A stretch of 64,000 bases of DNA, taken from the NCBI GenBank assembly GCA_964059195.1, contig CAXKWD010000014.1, positions 1,054,001 through 1,118,000 on the forward strand. The letters are read 5' to 3'. This document shows positions 1 through 10,800 of this stretch, in pieces (the stretch's first letter is position 1; the number at the start of each line of letters is the position of its first letter). Source of the stretch: Ectobius pallidus (taxonomy: Eukaryota > Arthropoda > Insecta > Blattodea > Ectobiidae). Under the pieces are notes generated by a model. That model did not search any database. It saw nothing but the letters and a program-made list of their open reading frames with translations, and was not told the origin of the DNA. The position numbers and the translations under genes were made by a program.

Positions 1-225
1 GCTGCCTATCAACGTAATTTTTTTATCACGAATGTTTTTCCTAGCCATGCCAGTCTAAACCGGAAACTGTTGCCTAGCAATTAAGTTTTAAAACAGCTGA
101 CTCTTGCTTAGCAATGACATTTTGAACATGAAACTGTAGCTTACCAATGCCATCTCCAAATACGAAACTGTTGCCTAGCAATGTCTTCTATAAGGAAAAG
201 TTTTTGATCCTCCAATGGTCAATAC

Positions 226-256
226 ATACAATGAAAATATCGGTGATATGCTAATG
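226..256 (+). other. Invariant 31-bp spacer core with dyad ATATC-GGT-GATAT (first of 114)
   Basis: The core begins ATACAATGAAA, contains the dyad ATATCGGTGATAT (5-bp perfect arms, GGT centre) and ends GCTAATG. I find it unchanged in every unit. The central C lies at 241, 804, 1365, 1927, 2487, 3050, 3611, 4169, 4731, 5294, 5855, 6415, 6978, 7541, 8104, 8667, 9227, 9789, 10349, 10912, 11473, 12030, 12593, 13156, 13717, 14279, 14842, 15403, 15963, 16526, 17089, 17652, 18212, 18775, 19335, 19894, 20457, 21018, 21581, 22144, 22705, 23265, 23828, 24391, 24954, 25518, 26078, 26638, 27198, 27758, 28318, 28881, 29442, 30003, 30566, 31127, 31688, 32248, 32808, 33368, 33931, 34492, 35053, 35616, 36177, 36738, 37298, 37861, 38424, 38987, 39550, 40110, 40669, 41229, 41792, 42352, 42912, 43472, 44032, 44592, 45155, 45716, 46277, 46840, 47401, 47962, 48522, 49082, 49642, 50205, 50766, 51327, 51890, 52451, 53012, 53572, 54135, 54698, 55261, 55821, 56380, 56940, 57499, 58058, 58621, 59182, 59743, 60306, 60869, 61463, 62022, 62583, 63146, 63709. 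The core runs from 15 bp before to 15 bp after each. Its function is unknown. A protein-binding site is an inference. Confidence 0.9.
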
Positions 257-301
257 TCAAAACATGGGTTGTAAATTTTACTTTAATAGAAAGAATACTG
301 T

Positions 302-313
302 TGCCTAGCAATT
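302..313 (+). other. X-box-like motif GTTGCCTAGCAAT (example; about five per monomer)
   Basis: GTTGCCTAGCAAT differs only at its last base from GTTGCCTAGCAAC, a known type of RFX/EF-C X-box site. Exact copies occur about five times in a typical monomer (in the reference unit near 300, 333, 366, 632 and 733), and single-base variants occur more often. By extrapolation the window holds several hundred exact copies. The match may reflect only the short palindrome-like shape of the subrepeat. No gene lies nearby, so I make no promoter claim. Confidence 0.5.
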
Positions 314-321
314 AGATTTAA

Positions 322-335
322 AACACGAAAGTGTT
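322..335 (+). other. GAAA-capped hairpin-forming motif (one per monomer)
   Basis: AACAC-GAAA-GTGTT spans the end of the first subrepeat and the start of the second. It has a 5-bp perfect stem and a 4-nt GAAA loop of the GNRA class. The same motif is at 885-898 and at the matching place in most units. It sits next to the 10-bp palindrome GTTTTAAAAC (878-887 in the second unit). A few units (near 5937, 15485, 22795, 36828, 53095 and 61546) read ACTCGAAAGTG, which breaks the stem. The motif is seen directly. Any role in RNA or DNA structure is inference. Confidence 0.6.
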
Positions 336-436
336 GCCTAGCAATGCCATTTTAAACCGGAAACTGTTGCCTAGCAATGTCCTCAAAAAGAACTGTTGCT
401 TAGGAATGTCATTTTTAAACACAATATTGCTACCTA

Positions 437-450
437 TTAAAAGCTTTTAA
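437..450 (+). other. 14-bp perfect palindrome TTAAAAGCTTTTAA (one allele of the fifth subrepeat)
   Basis: The fifth subrepeat comes in alternative forms. One carries this perfect palindrome with an AAGCTT centre (near 437, 1567, 2685, 4367 and 4930). A second reads ATTATAAACTTTTAA and lacks it (near 1000, 2120, 3244 and 3806). A third, TATTTAAAGCTTTTAA, keeps the AAGCTT but has a shorter palindrome (near 6612 and 7171). The forms are inherited with the monomer types and so serve as markers of block ancestry. Confidence 0.8.
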
Positions 451-763
451 AAAAAGATACTGTTGCGTAGCAATGTCAATTTCTGACACGAAACCTTTAC
501 CTTTCAATGCATTTTTCAAATTCGAAACTTCTTCCTAGCAATGTAATTTTTAAAGACAATTTGGCTACCTAACAATGTAATTTTTCTATCACGAATGTTT
601 TGCCTAGCCATGCCAGTCTAAACCGGAAACTGTTGCCTAGCAATGAAGTTTTATAACACCTGACTGTTGCTTAGCAATGACATTTGGAATAAGAAACTGT
701 AGCTTAGCAATGCCATCTCCAAATACGAAACTGTTGCCTAGCAATGTCATCTATAAGGAATAG

Positions 764-860
764 TTTTTAATCCCTCAATGATCAATACATACAATGAAAA
801 TATCGGTGATATGCTAATGGCAAAACATTGGTTGTAAATTTTGCTTTAATAGAAAGAATA
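764..860 (+). repeat. Non-subrepeat spacer of the monomer
   Basis: About 97 bp separate the 14th subrepeat of one monomer from the first of the next. It lacks a clear GTTGCCTAGCAA motif. Its left part varies between types (TAGTTTTTAATCC, TAGCCTTTAATCC, AGTTTTTGATCC), as does its right part (GTTGTAAATTTTACTT, GTTGTATATTTTACTT, GTTGTAAATTTTTCTT). The 31-bp middle (789-819 here) does not vary. The left part may be a very degenerate subrepeat, since CTCAATGATC could align with CTAGCAATGTC, but I cannot show this by eye. Confidence 0.85.
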
Positions 861-3800
861 CTGTTGCCTAGCAATGAGTTTTAAAACACGAAAGTGTTGC
901 CTAGCAATGCCATTTTAAACCGCAAACTGTTGCCTAGCAATGTCATAAAAAACAACTGTTGCTTAGTAATGTCATTTTTAAACACAATATTGCTACCTAT
1001 TATAAACTTTTAAAAATATACTGTTGTGTAGCAATGACAATTTCAGACACCAAACTTTTACTTTTCAATGCATTTTTAAAAGTCGAAACGTTTTCCTAGC
1101 AATGTAATTTTTAAAGACAATTTGGCTGCTTAACAATGTAATTTTTCTATGACGAAAGTTTTGCCTAGCCATGCCAGTCTAAACCGGAAACTGTTGCCTA
1201 GCAATTAAGTTTTAAAACAACTGACTCTTGCTTAGCAATGACATTTTGAACTAGAAACTGTAGCTTAGCAATGCCATCTCCAAATACGAAACTGTTGCCT
1301 AGCAATGTCATCTATAACGAATAGTTTTTAATCCTTCAATGATCAATAGATACAATGAAAATATCGGTGATATGCTAATGTCAAAACATGGGTTGTAAAT
1401 TTTACATTAATAGAAAGAATACTGTTGCCTAGCAAAAAGTTTTAAAACACGAAAGTGTTGCCTAGCAATGCCATTTTAAACCAGAAACTTTTGCCTAGCA
1501 ATGTCATCAAAAAAACTGTTGCTTAGCAATGTCATTTTTGAACACAATATTGCTACCTATTAAAAGCTTTTAAAAAAAGATACTGTTGCGTAGCAATGTC
1601 AATTTCTGACACGAAACCTTTACCTTTCAATGCATTTTCCAAAGTCGAAACTTCTTACTAGCAATGTAATTTTTAAAGACAATTTGGCTGCCTATCAACG
1701 TAATTTTTTTATCACGAATGTTTTTCCTAGCCATGCCAGTCTAAACCGGAAACTGTAGCCTAGCAATGAAGTTTTAAAACACCTGACTGTTGCTTAGCAA
1801 TGACATTTTGAACAAGAAACAGTAGCTTAACAATGCCATCTCCAAATACGAAACTGTTGAATAGCAATGTCTTCTATAAGGAACAGTTTTTGATCCTTCA
1901 ATGATCAATACATACAATGAAAATATCGGTGATATGCTAATGTAAAAACATGGGTTGTAAATTTTACTTTAATAGAAAGAATACTGTTGCCTAGCAATTA
2001 GTTTTAAAACACGAAAGTGTTGCCTAGCAATGCCATTTTAAACCGGAAACTGTTGCCTAGCAATGTCATCAAAAAGAACTGTTGCTTAGTAATGTCATTT
2101 GTAACACAATATTGCTACCTATTATAAACTTTTAAAAATAGACTGTTGTGTAGCAATGTTAATTTCAGACACCAAACTTTTACTTTTCAATGCATTTTTA
2201 AAAGTCGAAACGTTTTCCTAGCAATGTAATTTTTAAAGACAATTTGGCTGCTTAACAATGTAATTTTTCTATGACGAAAGTTTTGCCTAGCCATGCCAGT
2301 CTAAACCGGAAACTGTTGCCTAGCAATTAAGTTTTAAAACAACTGACTCTTGCTTAGCAATGACATTTTGAACAAGAAACTGTAGCTTAGCAATGCCATC
2401 TCCAAATACGAAACTGTTGCCTAGCAATGTCATCTATAACGAATAGTTTTTAATCCTTCAATGATCAATAGATACAATGAAAATATCGGTGATATGCTAA
2501 TGTCAAAACATGGGTTGTAAATTTTACTTTAATAGAAAGAATACTGTTGCCTATCAATGAGTTTTAAAACACGAAAGTGTTGCCTAGCAATGCCATTTTA
2601 AACCAGAAACTGTTGCCTAGCAATGTCATCAAAAAGAACTGTTGCTTAGCAATGTCATTTTCTAACACAATATTGCTACCTATTAAAAGCTTTTAAAAAA
2701 AGATACTGTTGCGTAGCAATGTCAATTTTTGACACGAAACCTTTACCTTTCAATGCATTTTCCAAAGTAGAAACTTCTTCCTAGCAATGTAATTTTTAAA
2801 GACAATTTGGCTGCCTATCAACGTAATATTTCTATCACGAATGTTTTTCCTAGCCATGCCAGTCTAAACCGGAAACTGTAGCCTAGCAATGAAGTTTTAA
2901 AACACCTGACTGTTGCTTAGCAATGACATTTTGAACAACAAACTGTAGCTTAGCAATGCCATCTCCAAATACGAAACTGTTGCCTAGCAATGTCATCTAT
3001 AAGGAATAGTTTTTAATCCTTCAATGATCAATACATACAATGAAAATATCGGTGATATGCTAATGTCAAAACTTGGGTTGTAAATTTTACTTTAATAGAA
3101 AGAATACTGTTGCCTAGCAATTAGTTTTAAAACACGAAAGTGTTGCCTAGCAATGCCATTTTAAACCGGAAACTGTTGCCTAGCAATGCCATCAAAAAGA
3201 ACTGTTGCTTAGCAAAGTCATTTTTAAACACAATATTGCTACCTATTATAAACTTTTAAAAAATATACTGTTGCGTAGCAATGTCAATATCAGACACAAA
3301 TCTTTTACCTTTCAATGCATTTTTCATGTCGAAACTTTTTCCTAGCAATGTAATTTTTAAAGACAATTTGGCTGCATAACAATGTAATTTTTATATCAGG
3401 AAAGGTTTGCCTAGCAATCCCAGTCTAAACCGGAAACTGTTGCCTAGCAATTAAGTTTTAAAACAGCTGACTCTTGCTTAGCAATGACATTTTGAACATG
3501 AAACTGTAGCTTAACAATGCCATCTCCAAATACGAAACTGTTGCCTAGCAATGTCTTCTATAAGGAAAAGTTTTTGATCCTTCAATGATCAATACATACA
3601 ATGAAAATATCGGTGATATGCTAATGTCAAAACATGGGTTGTAAATTTTACTTTAATAGAAAGAATACTGTTGCCTAGCAATGAGTTTTAAAACACGAAA
3701 GTGTTGCCTAGCAATGCCATTTTAAACCGGAAACTGTTGCCTAGCAATGCCATCAAAAAGAACTGTTGCTTAGCAATGTAATTTTAAACACAATATTGCT

Positions 3801-6800
3801 ACCTATTATAAACTTTTAAAAATATACTGTTGCGTAGCAATGTCAATATCAGACACAAATCTTTTACCTTTCAATGCATTTTTCATGTCGAAACTTTTTC
3901 CTAGCAATGTAATTTTTAAATACAGTTTGACTGCCTAACAATGTAATTTTTCTATCACGAAAGTTTTCCCTAGCCATGCCAGTCTAAAAGGAAACTGTAG
4001 CCTAGCAATGAAGTTTTAAAACACCTGACTGTTGCTTAGCAATGACATTTTGAACAAGAAACTGTAGCTTAGCAATGCCATCTCCAAATACGAAACTGTT
4101 GCCTAGCAATGTCATCTATAACGAATAGTTTTTAATCCTTCAATGATCAATAGATACAATGAAAATATCGGTGATATGCTAATGTCAAAACATGGGTTGT
4201 AAATTTTACTTTAATAGAAAGAATACTGTTGCCTAGCAATGAGTTTTAAAACACGAAAGTGTTGCCTAGCAATGCCATTTTAAACCAGAAACTTTTGCCT
4301 AGAAATGTCATCAAAAAAACTGTTGCTTAGCAATGTCATTTTTGAACACAATATTGCTACCTATTAAAAGCTTTTAAAAAAAGATACTGTTGCGTAGCAA
4401 TGTCAATTTCTGACACGAAACCTTTACCTTTCAATGCATTTTCCAAAGTCGAAACTTCTTACTAGCAATGTAATTTTTAAAGACAATTTGGCTGCCTATC
4501 AACGTAATTTTTTTATCACGAATGTTTTTCCTAGCCATGCCAGTCTAAACCGGAAACTGTAGCCTAGCAATGAAGTTTTAAAACACCTGACTGTTGCTTA
4601 GCAATGACATTTTGAACAAGAAACTCTAGCTTAGCAATGCCATCTCCAAATACGAAACTGTTGAATAGCAATGTCTTCTATAAGGAACAGTTTTTGATCC
4701 TTCAATGATCAATACATACAATGAAAATATCGGTGATATGCTAATGTAAAAACATGGGTTGTAAATTTTACTTTAATAGAAAGAATACTGTTGCCTAGCA
4801 ATTAGTTTTAAAACACGAAAGTGTTGCCTAGCAATGCCATTTTAAACCGGAATCTGTTGCCTAGCAATGTCCTCAAAAAGAACTGTTGCTTAGCAATGGC
4901 ATTTTTAAACACAATATTGCTACCTATTAAAAGCTTTTAAAAAAAGATACTCTTGCGTAGCAATGTCAATTTCTGACACGAAACCTTTACCTTTCAATGC
5001 ATTTTCCAAAGTAGAAACTTCTTCCTAGCAATGTAATATTTAAAGACAATTTGGCTGCCTATCAACGTAATTTTTCTATCACGAATGTTTTTCCTAGCCA
5101 TGCCAGTCTAAACCGGAAACTGTAGCCTAGCAATGAAGTTTTAAAACACCTGACTGTTGCTTAGCAATGACATTTTGAACAACAAACTGTAGCTTAGCAA
5201 TGCCATCTCCAAATACGAAACTGTTGCATAGCAATGTCATCTATAAGGAATAGTTTTTAATCCTTCAATGATCAATACATACAATGAAAATATCGGTGAT
5301 ATGCTAATGTCAAAACATGGGTTGTAAATTTTACTTTAATAGAAAGAATACTGTTGCCTAGCAATTAGTTTTAAAACACGAAAGTGTTGCCTAGCAATGC
5401 CATTTTAAACCGGAAACTGTTGCCTAGCAATGTCCTCAAAAAGAACTGTTGCTTAGCAATGGCATTTTTAAACACAACATTGCTACCTATTATAAACTTT
5501 TAAATAATATACTGTTGCGTAACAATGTCAATATCAGACACAAATCTTTTACCTTTCAATGCATTTTTCATGTCGAAACTTTTTCCTAGCAATGTAATTT
5601 TTAAAGACAATTTGGCTACCTAACAATGTAATTTTTCTATCACGAAAGGTTTGCCTAGCAATGCCAGTCTAAACCGGAAACTGTTGCCTAGCAATTAAGT
5701 TTTAAAACAGCTGACTCTTGTTTAGCAATGACATTTTGAACATGAAACTGTAGCTTAGCAATGCCATCTCCAAATACGAAACTGTTGCCTAGCAATGTCA
5801 TCTATAAGGAATAGTTTTTAATCCCTCAATGATCAATACATACAATGAAAATATCGGTGATATGCTAATGGCAAAACATGTGTTGTAAATTTTGCTTTAA
5901 TAGAAAGAATACAGTTGCCTAGCAATGAGTTTTAAAACTCGAAAGTGTTGCCTAGCAATGCCATTTTAAACCGCAAACTGTTGCCTAGCAATGTCATCAA
6001 AAAGAACTGTTGCTTAGCAATGTCATTTTTAAACACAATATTCTACCTATTATAAACTTTTAAAAATATACTGTTGTGTAGCAATGTTAATTTCAGACAC
6101 CAAACTTTTACTTTTCAATGCATTTTTCAAAGTCGAAACTTTTTCCTAGCAATGTAAGTTTTAAAGACGATTTGGCAGCTTAAAAATGTAATTTTTCTAT
6201 GACGAAAGTTTTGCCTAGCCATGCCAGTCTAAACCGGAAACTGTTGCCTAGCAATTAAGTTTTAAAACACCTGACTCTTGCTTAGCAATGACATTTTGAA
6301 CAAGAAACTGTAGCTTAGCAATGCCATATCCAAATACGAAACTGTTGCCTAGCAATGTCATCTATAAGGAATAGTTTTTAATCCTTCAATGATCAATACA
6401 TACAATGAAAATATCGGTGATATGCTAATGTCAAAACATTTGTTGTAAATTTTACTTTAATAGAAAGAATACTGCTGCCTAGCAATGAGTTTTAAAACAC
6501 GAAAGTGTTGCCTGGCAATGCCATTTTAAACCAGAAACTGTTGCCTAGCAATGTCATCAAAAAGAACTGTTGCTTAGCAATGTCATTTTTTAACACATTA
6601 TTGCTACCTATTTAAAGCTTTTAAAAAAAGATACTGTTGCGTAGCAATGTCAATTTCTGACACGAAACCTTTACCTTTCAATGCATTTTCCAAAGTAGAA
6701 ACTTCTTCCTAGCAATGTAATTTTTAAAGACAATTTGTCTGCCTATCAATGTAATTTTTCAATCACGAATGTTTTGCCTAACCATGCCAGTCTAAACCGG

Positions 6801-7863
6801 AAACTGTTGCCTAGCAATGAAGTTTTAAAACACCTGACTGTTGCTTAGCAATGACATTTTGAATAAGAAACTGTAGCTTAGCAATGCCATCTCCAAATAC
6901 GAAACTGTTGCCTAGCAATGTCATCTATTAGGAATAGCCTTTAATCCCTCAATGATCAATACATACAATGAAAATATCGGTGATATGCTAATGGCATAAC
7001 AGGGGTTGTAAATTTTCTTTAATAGAAAAGAATACTGTTGCCTAGCAATGAGTTTTAAAACACGAAAGTGTTGCCTAGCAATGCCATTTTAAACCGGAAA
7101 CTGTTGCCTAGCAATGCCATCAAAAAGAACTGTTGATTAGCAATGTCATTTTTGAACACAATATTGCTACCTATTTAAAGCTTTTAAAAAAAGATACTGT
7201 TGCGTAGCAATGTCAATTTCTGACACGAAACCTTTACCTTTCAATGCATTTTCCAAAGTCGAAACTTCTTCCTAGCAATGTAATTTTTAAAGACAATTTG
7301 GCTGCCTATCAACGTAATTTTTCTATCACGAATATATTTCCTAGCCATGCCAGTCTAAACAGGAAACTGTAGCATAGCAATGAAGTTTTAAAACACCTGA
7401 CTGTTGCTTAGCAATGACATTTAGAACAAGAAACTGTAGCTTAGCAATGCCATCTCCAAATACGAAACTGTTGCCTAGCAATGTCATCTATAAGGAATAG
7501 TTTTTAAACCTTCAATGATCAATACATACAATGAAAATATCGGTGATATGCTAATGTCAAAACATGGGTTGTATATTTTACTTTAATAGAAAGAATACTG
7601 TTGCCTAGCAATTAGTTTTAAAACACGAAAGTGTTGCCTAGCAATGCCATTTTAAACCGGAAACTGTTGCCTAGCAATGTCCTCAAAAAGAACTGTTGCT
7701 TAGCAATGGCATTTTTATACACAATATTGCTACCTATTAAAAGCTTTTAAAAAAAGATACTGTTGCGTAGCAATGTCAATTTTTGACACGAAACCTTTAC
7801 CTTTCAATGCATTTTCCAAAGTCGAAAATTCTTCCTAGCAATGTAATTTTTAAAGACAATTTG

Positions 7864-10800
7864 GCTGCCTATCAACGTAATTTTTTTATCACGAATGTTT
7901 TTCCTAGCCATGCCAGTCTAAACCGGAAACTGTTGCCTAGCAATTAAGTTTTAAAACAGCTGACTCTTGCTTAGCAATGACATTTTGAACATGAAACTGT
8001 AGCTTACCAATGCCATCTCCAAATACGAAACTGTTGCCTAGCAATGTCTTCTATAAGGAAAAGTTTTTGATCCTCCAATGGTCAATACATACAATGAAAA
8101 TATCGGTGATATGCTAATGTCAAAACATGGGTTGTAAATTTTACTTTAATAGAAAGAATACTGTTGCCTAGCAATTAGATTTAAAACACGAAAGTGTTGC
8201 CTAGCAATGCCATTTTAAACCGGAAACTGTTGCCTAGCAATGTCCTCAAAAAGAACTGTTGCTTAGGAATGTCATTTTTAAACACAATATTGCTACCTAT
8301 TAAAAGCTTTTAAAAAAAGATACTGTTGCGTAGCAATGTCAATTTCTGACACGAAACCTTTACCTTTCAATGCATTTTTCAAATTCGAAACTTCTTCCTA
8401 GCAATGTAATTTTTAAAGACAATTTGGCTACCTAACAATGTAATTTTTCTATCACGAATGTTTTGCCTAGCCATGCCAGTCTAAACCGGAAACTGTTGCC
8501 TAGCAATGAAGTTTTATAACACCTGACTGTTGCTTAGCAATGACATTTGGAATAAGAAACTGTAGCTTAGCAATGCCATCTCCAAATACGAAACTGTTGC
8601 CTAGCAATGTCATCTATAAGGAATAGTTTTTAATCCCTCAATGATCAATACATACAATGAAAATATCGGTGATATGCTAATGGCAAAACATTGGTTGTAA
8701 ATTTTGCTTTAATAGAAAGAATACTGTTGCCTAGCAATGAGTTTTAAAACACGAAAGTGTTGCCTAGCAATGCCATTTTAAACCGCAAACTGTTGCCTAG
8801 CAATGTCATAAAAAACAACTGTTGCTTAGTAATGTCATTTTTAAACACAATATTGCTACCTATTATAAACTTTTAAAAATATACTGTTGTGTAGCAATGA
8901 CAATTTCAGACACCAAACTTTTACTTTTCAATGCATTTTTAAAAGTCGAAACGTTTTCCTAGCAATGTAATTTTTAAAGACAATTTGGCTGCTTAACAAT
9001 GTAATTTTTCTATGACGAAAGTTTTGCCTAGCCATGCCAGTCTAAACCGGAAACTGTTGCCTAGCAATTAAGTTTTAAACAACTGACTCTTGCTTAGCAA
9101 TGACATTTTGAACTAGAAACTGTAGCTTAGCAATGCCATCTCCAAATACGAAACTGTTGCCTAGCAATGTCATCTATAACGAATAGTTTTTAATCCTTCA
9201 ATGATCAATAGATACAATGAAAATATCGGTGATATGCTAATGTCAAAACATGGGTTGTAAATTTTACATTAATAGAAAGAATACTGTTGCCTAGCAAAAA
9301 GTTTTAAAACACGAAAGTGTTGCCTAGCAATGCCATTTTAAACCAGAAACTTTTGCCTAGCAATGTCATCAAAAAAACTGTTGCTTAGCAATGTCATTTT
9401 TGAACACAATATTGCTACCTATTAAAAGCTTTTAAAAAAAGATACTGTTGCGTAGCAATGTCAATTTCTGACACGAAACCTTTACCTTTCAATGCATTTT
9501 CCAAAGTCGAAACTTCTTACTAGCAATGTAATTTTTAAAGACAATTTGGCTGCCTATCAACGTAATTTTTTTATCACGAATGTTTTTCCTAGCCATGCCA
9601 GTCTAAACCGGAAACTGTAGCCTAGCAATGAAGTTTTAAAACACCTGACTGTTGCTTAGCAATGACATTTTGAACAAGAAACAGTAGCTTAACAATGCCA
9701 TCTCCAAATACGAAACTGTTGAATAGCAATGTCTTCTATAAGGAACAGTTTTTGATCCTTCAATGATCAATACATACAATGAAAATATCGGTGATATGCT
9801 AATGTAAAAACATGGGTTGTAAATTTTACTTTAATAGAAAGAATACTGTTGCCTAGCAATTAGTTTTAAAACACGAAAGTGTTGCCTAGCAATGCCATTT
9901 TAAACCGGAAACTGTTGCCTAGCAATGTCATCAAAAAGAACTGTTGCTTAGTAATGTCATTTGTAACACAATATTGCTACCTATTATAAACTTTTAAAAA
10001 TAGACTGTTGTGTAGCAATGTTAATTTCAGACACCAAACTTTTACTTTTCAATGCATTTTTAAAAGTCGAAACGTTTTCCTAGCAATGTAATTTTTAAAG
10101 ACAATTTGGCTGCTTAACAATGTAATTTTTCTATGACGAAAGTTTTGCCTAGCCATGCCAGTCTAAACCGGAAACTGTTGCCTAGCAATTAAGTTTTAAA
10201 ACAACTGACTCTTGCTTAGCAATGACATTTTGAACAAGAAACTGTAGCTTAGCTATGCCATCTCCAAATACGAAACTGTTGCCTAGCAATGTCATCTATA
10301 ACCAATAGTTTTTAATCCTTCAATGATCAATAGATACAATGAAAATATCGGTGATATGCTAATGTCAAAACATGGGTTGTAAATTTTACTTTAATAGAAA
10401 GAATACTGTTGCCTATCAATGAGTTTTAAAACACGAAAGTGTTGCCTAGCAATGCCATTTTAAACCAGAAACTGTTGCCTAGCAATGTCATCAAAAAGAA
10501 CTGTTGCTTAGCAATGTCATTTTCTAACACAATATTGCTACCTATTAAAAGCTTTTAAAAAAAGATACTGTTGCGTAGCAATGTCAATTTTTGACACGAA
10601 ACCTTTACCTTTCAATGCATTTTCCAAAGTAGAAACTTCTTCCTAGCAATGTAATTTTTAAAGACAATTTGGCTGCCTATCAACGTAATATTTCTATCAC
10701 GAATGTTTTTCCTAGCCATGCCAGTCTAAACCGGAAACTGTAGCCTAGCAATGAAGTTTTAAAACACCTGACTGTTGCTTAGCAATGACATTTTGAACAA

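Larger units (their letters stand above)
298..763 (+). repeat. Internal array of ~33-bp subrepeats
   Basis: Fourteen diverged copies of a 33-34 bp minisatellite, with some of 29-36 bp. The head CTGTTGCCTAGCAATG is best kept, with frequent variants CTTAG, CGTAG and GTAGC in the middle. The tail is variable. TTGC and GCAA form short inverted arms around CTA. The central CTAG reads TAG on both strands, which explains the near absence of open frames in the array. The same internal order repeats in every monomer of the window. Confidence 0.92.
298..860 (+). repeat. Reference 561-bp monomer: 14 subrepeats plus spacer
   Basis: This is one complete monomer, taken from the first subrepeat after the spacer to the end of the next spacer. 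Subrepeats start near 298, 331, 364, 393, 424, 460, 494, 528, 561, 596, 630, 664, 697 and 731, a mean step of about 33.4 bp. The spacer is 764-860. Subrepeats are recognised by forms of CTGTTGCCTAGCAATG, with a tail often ending in GAAA. The 5th, 9th and 10th (near 424, 561 and 596) are the most diverged, so their starts are approximate to a few bases. Each subrepeat position has its own signature that recurs in the other units. The 14-subrepeat block therefore formed first, and the complete 561-bp unit was amplified later. Confidence 0.93.
1..7863 (+). repeat. First higher-order block, 14 monomers (7,863 bp)
   Basis: Units 1-14. The sequence beginning GCTGCCTATCAACG at position 1 recurs at 7864. 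Units 1-7 match units 15-21 at an offset of 7,863 bp, which becomes 7,862 after a single-base loss near 9075-9080. The rare spacer reading CCTCCAATGGTC (about 209-220) is found again at about 8072-8083, confirming the register. Units 8-14 match units 25-31 at a different offset (9,548 bp). The last four units (11-14) resemble the first units of the later Q blocks: ACATGTGTTG, then CATAACAGGGG, then GTTGTATATTTTAC markers. Confidence 0.85.

Noticed and set aside
226..256. CENP-B box in the invariant spacer core
   Set aside because: The core does not fit the TTCG...CGGG pattern of the CENP-B box. Only the idea of a conserved protein site is kept.
298..763. Possible CRISPR array, given short repeats about 33 bp apart
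   Set aside because: The copies are contiguous and diverged, with no unique spacers of constant length and no cas genes. The whole set is repeated every 561 bp. It is a minisatellite inside a satellite.
298..860. Self-cleaving hammerhead ribozyme, as found in some satellites
   Set aside because: I find no CTGATGA-type core followed by GAAA and a cleavage triplet in the proper arrangement. The GAAA present is a hairpin loop.
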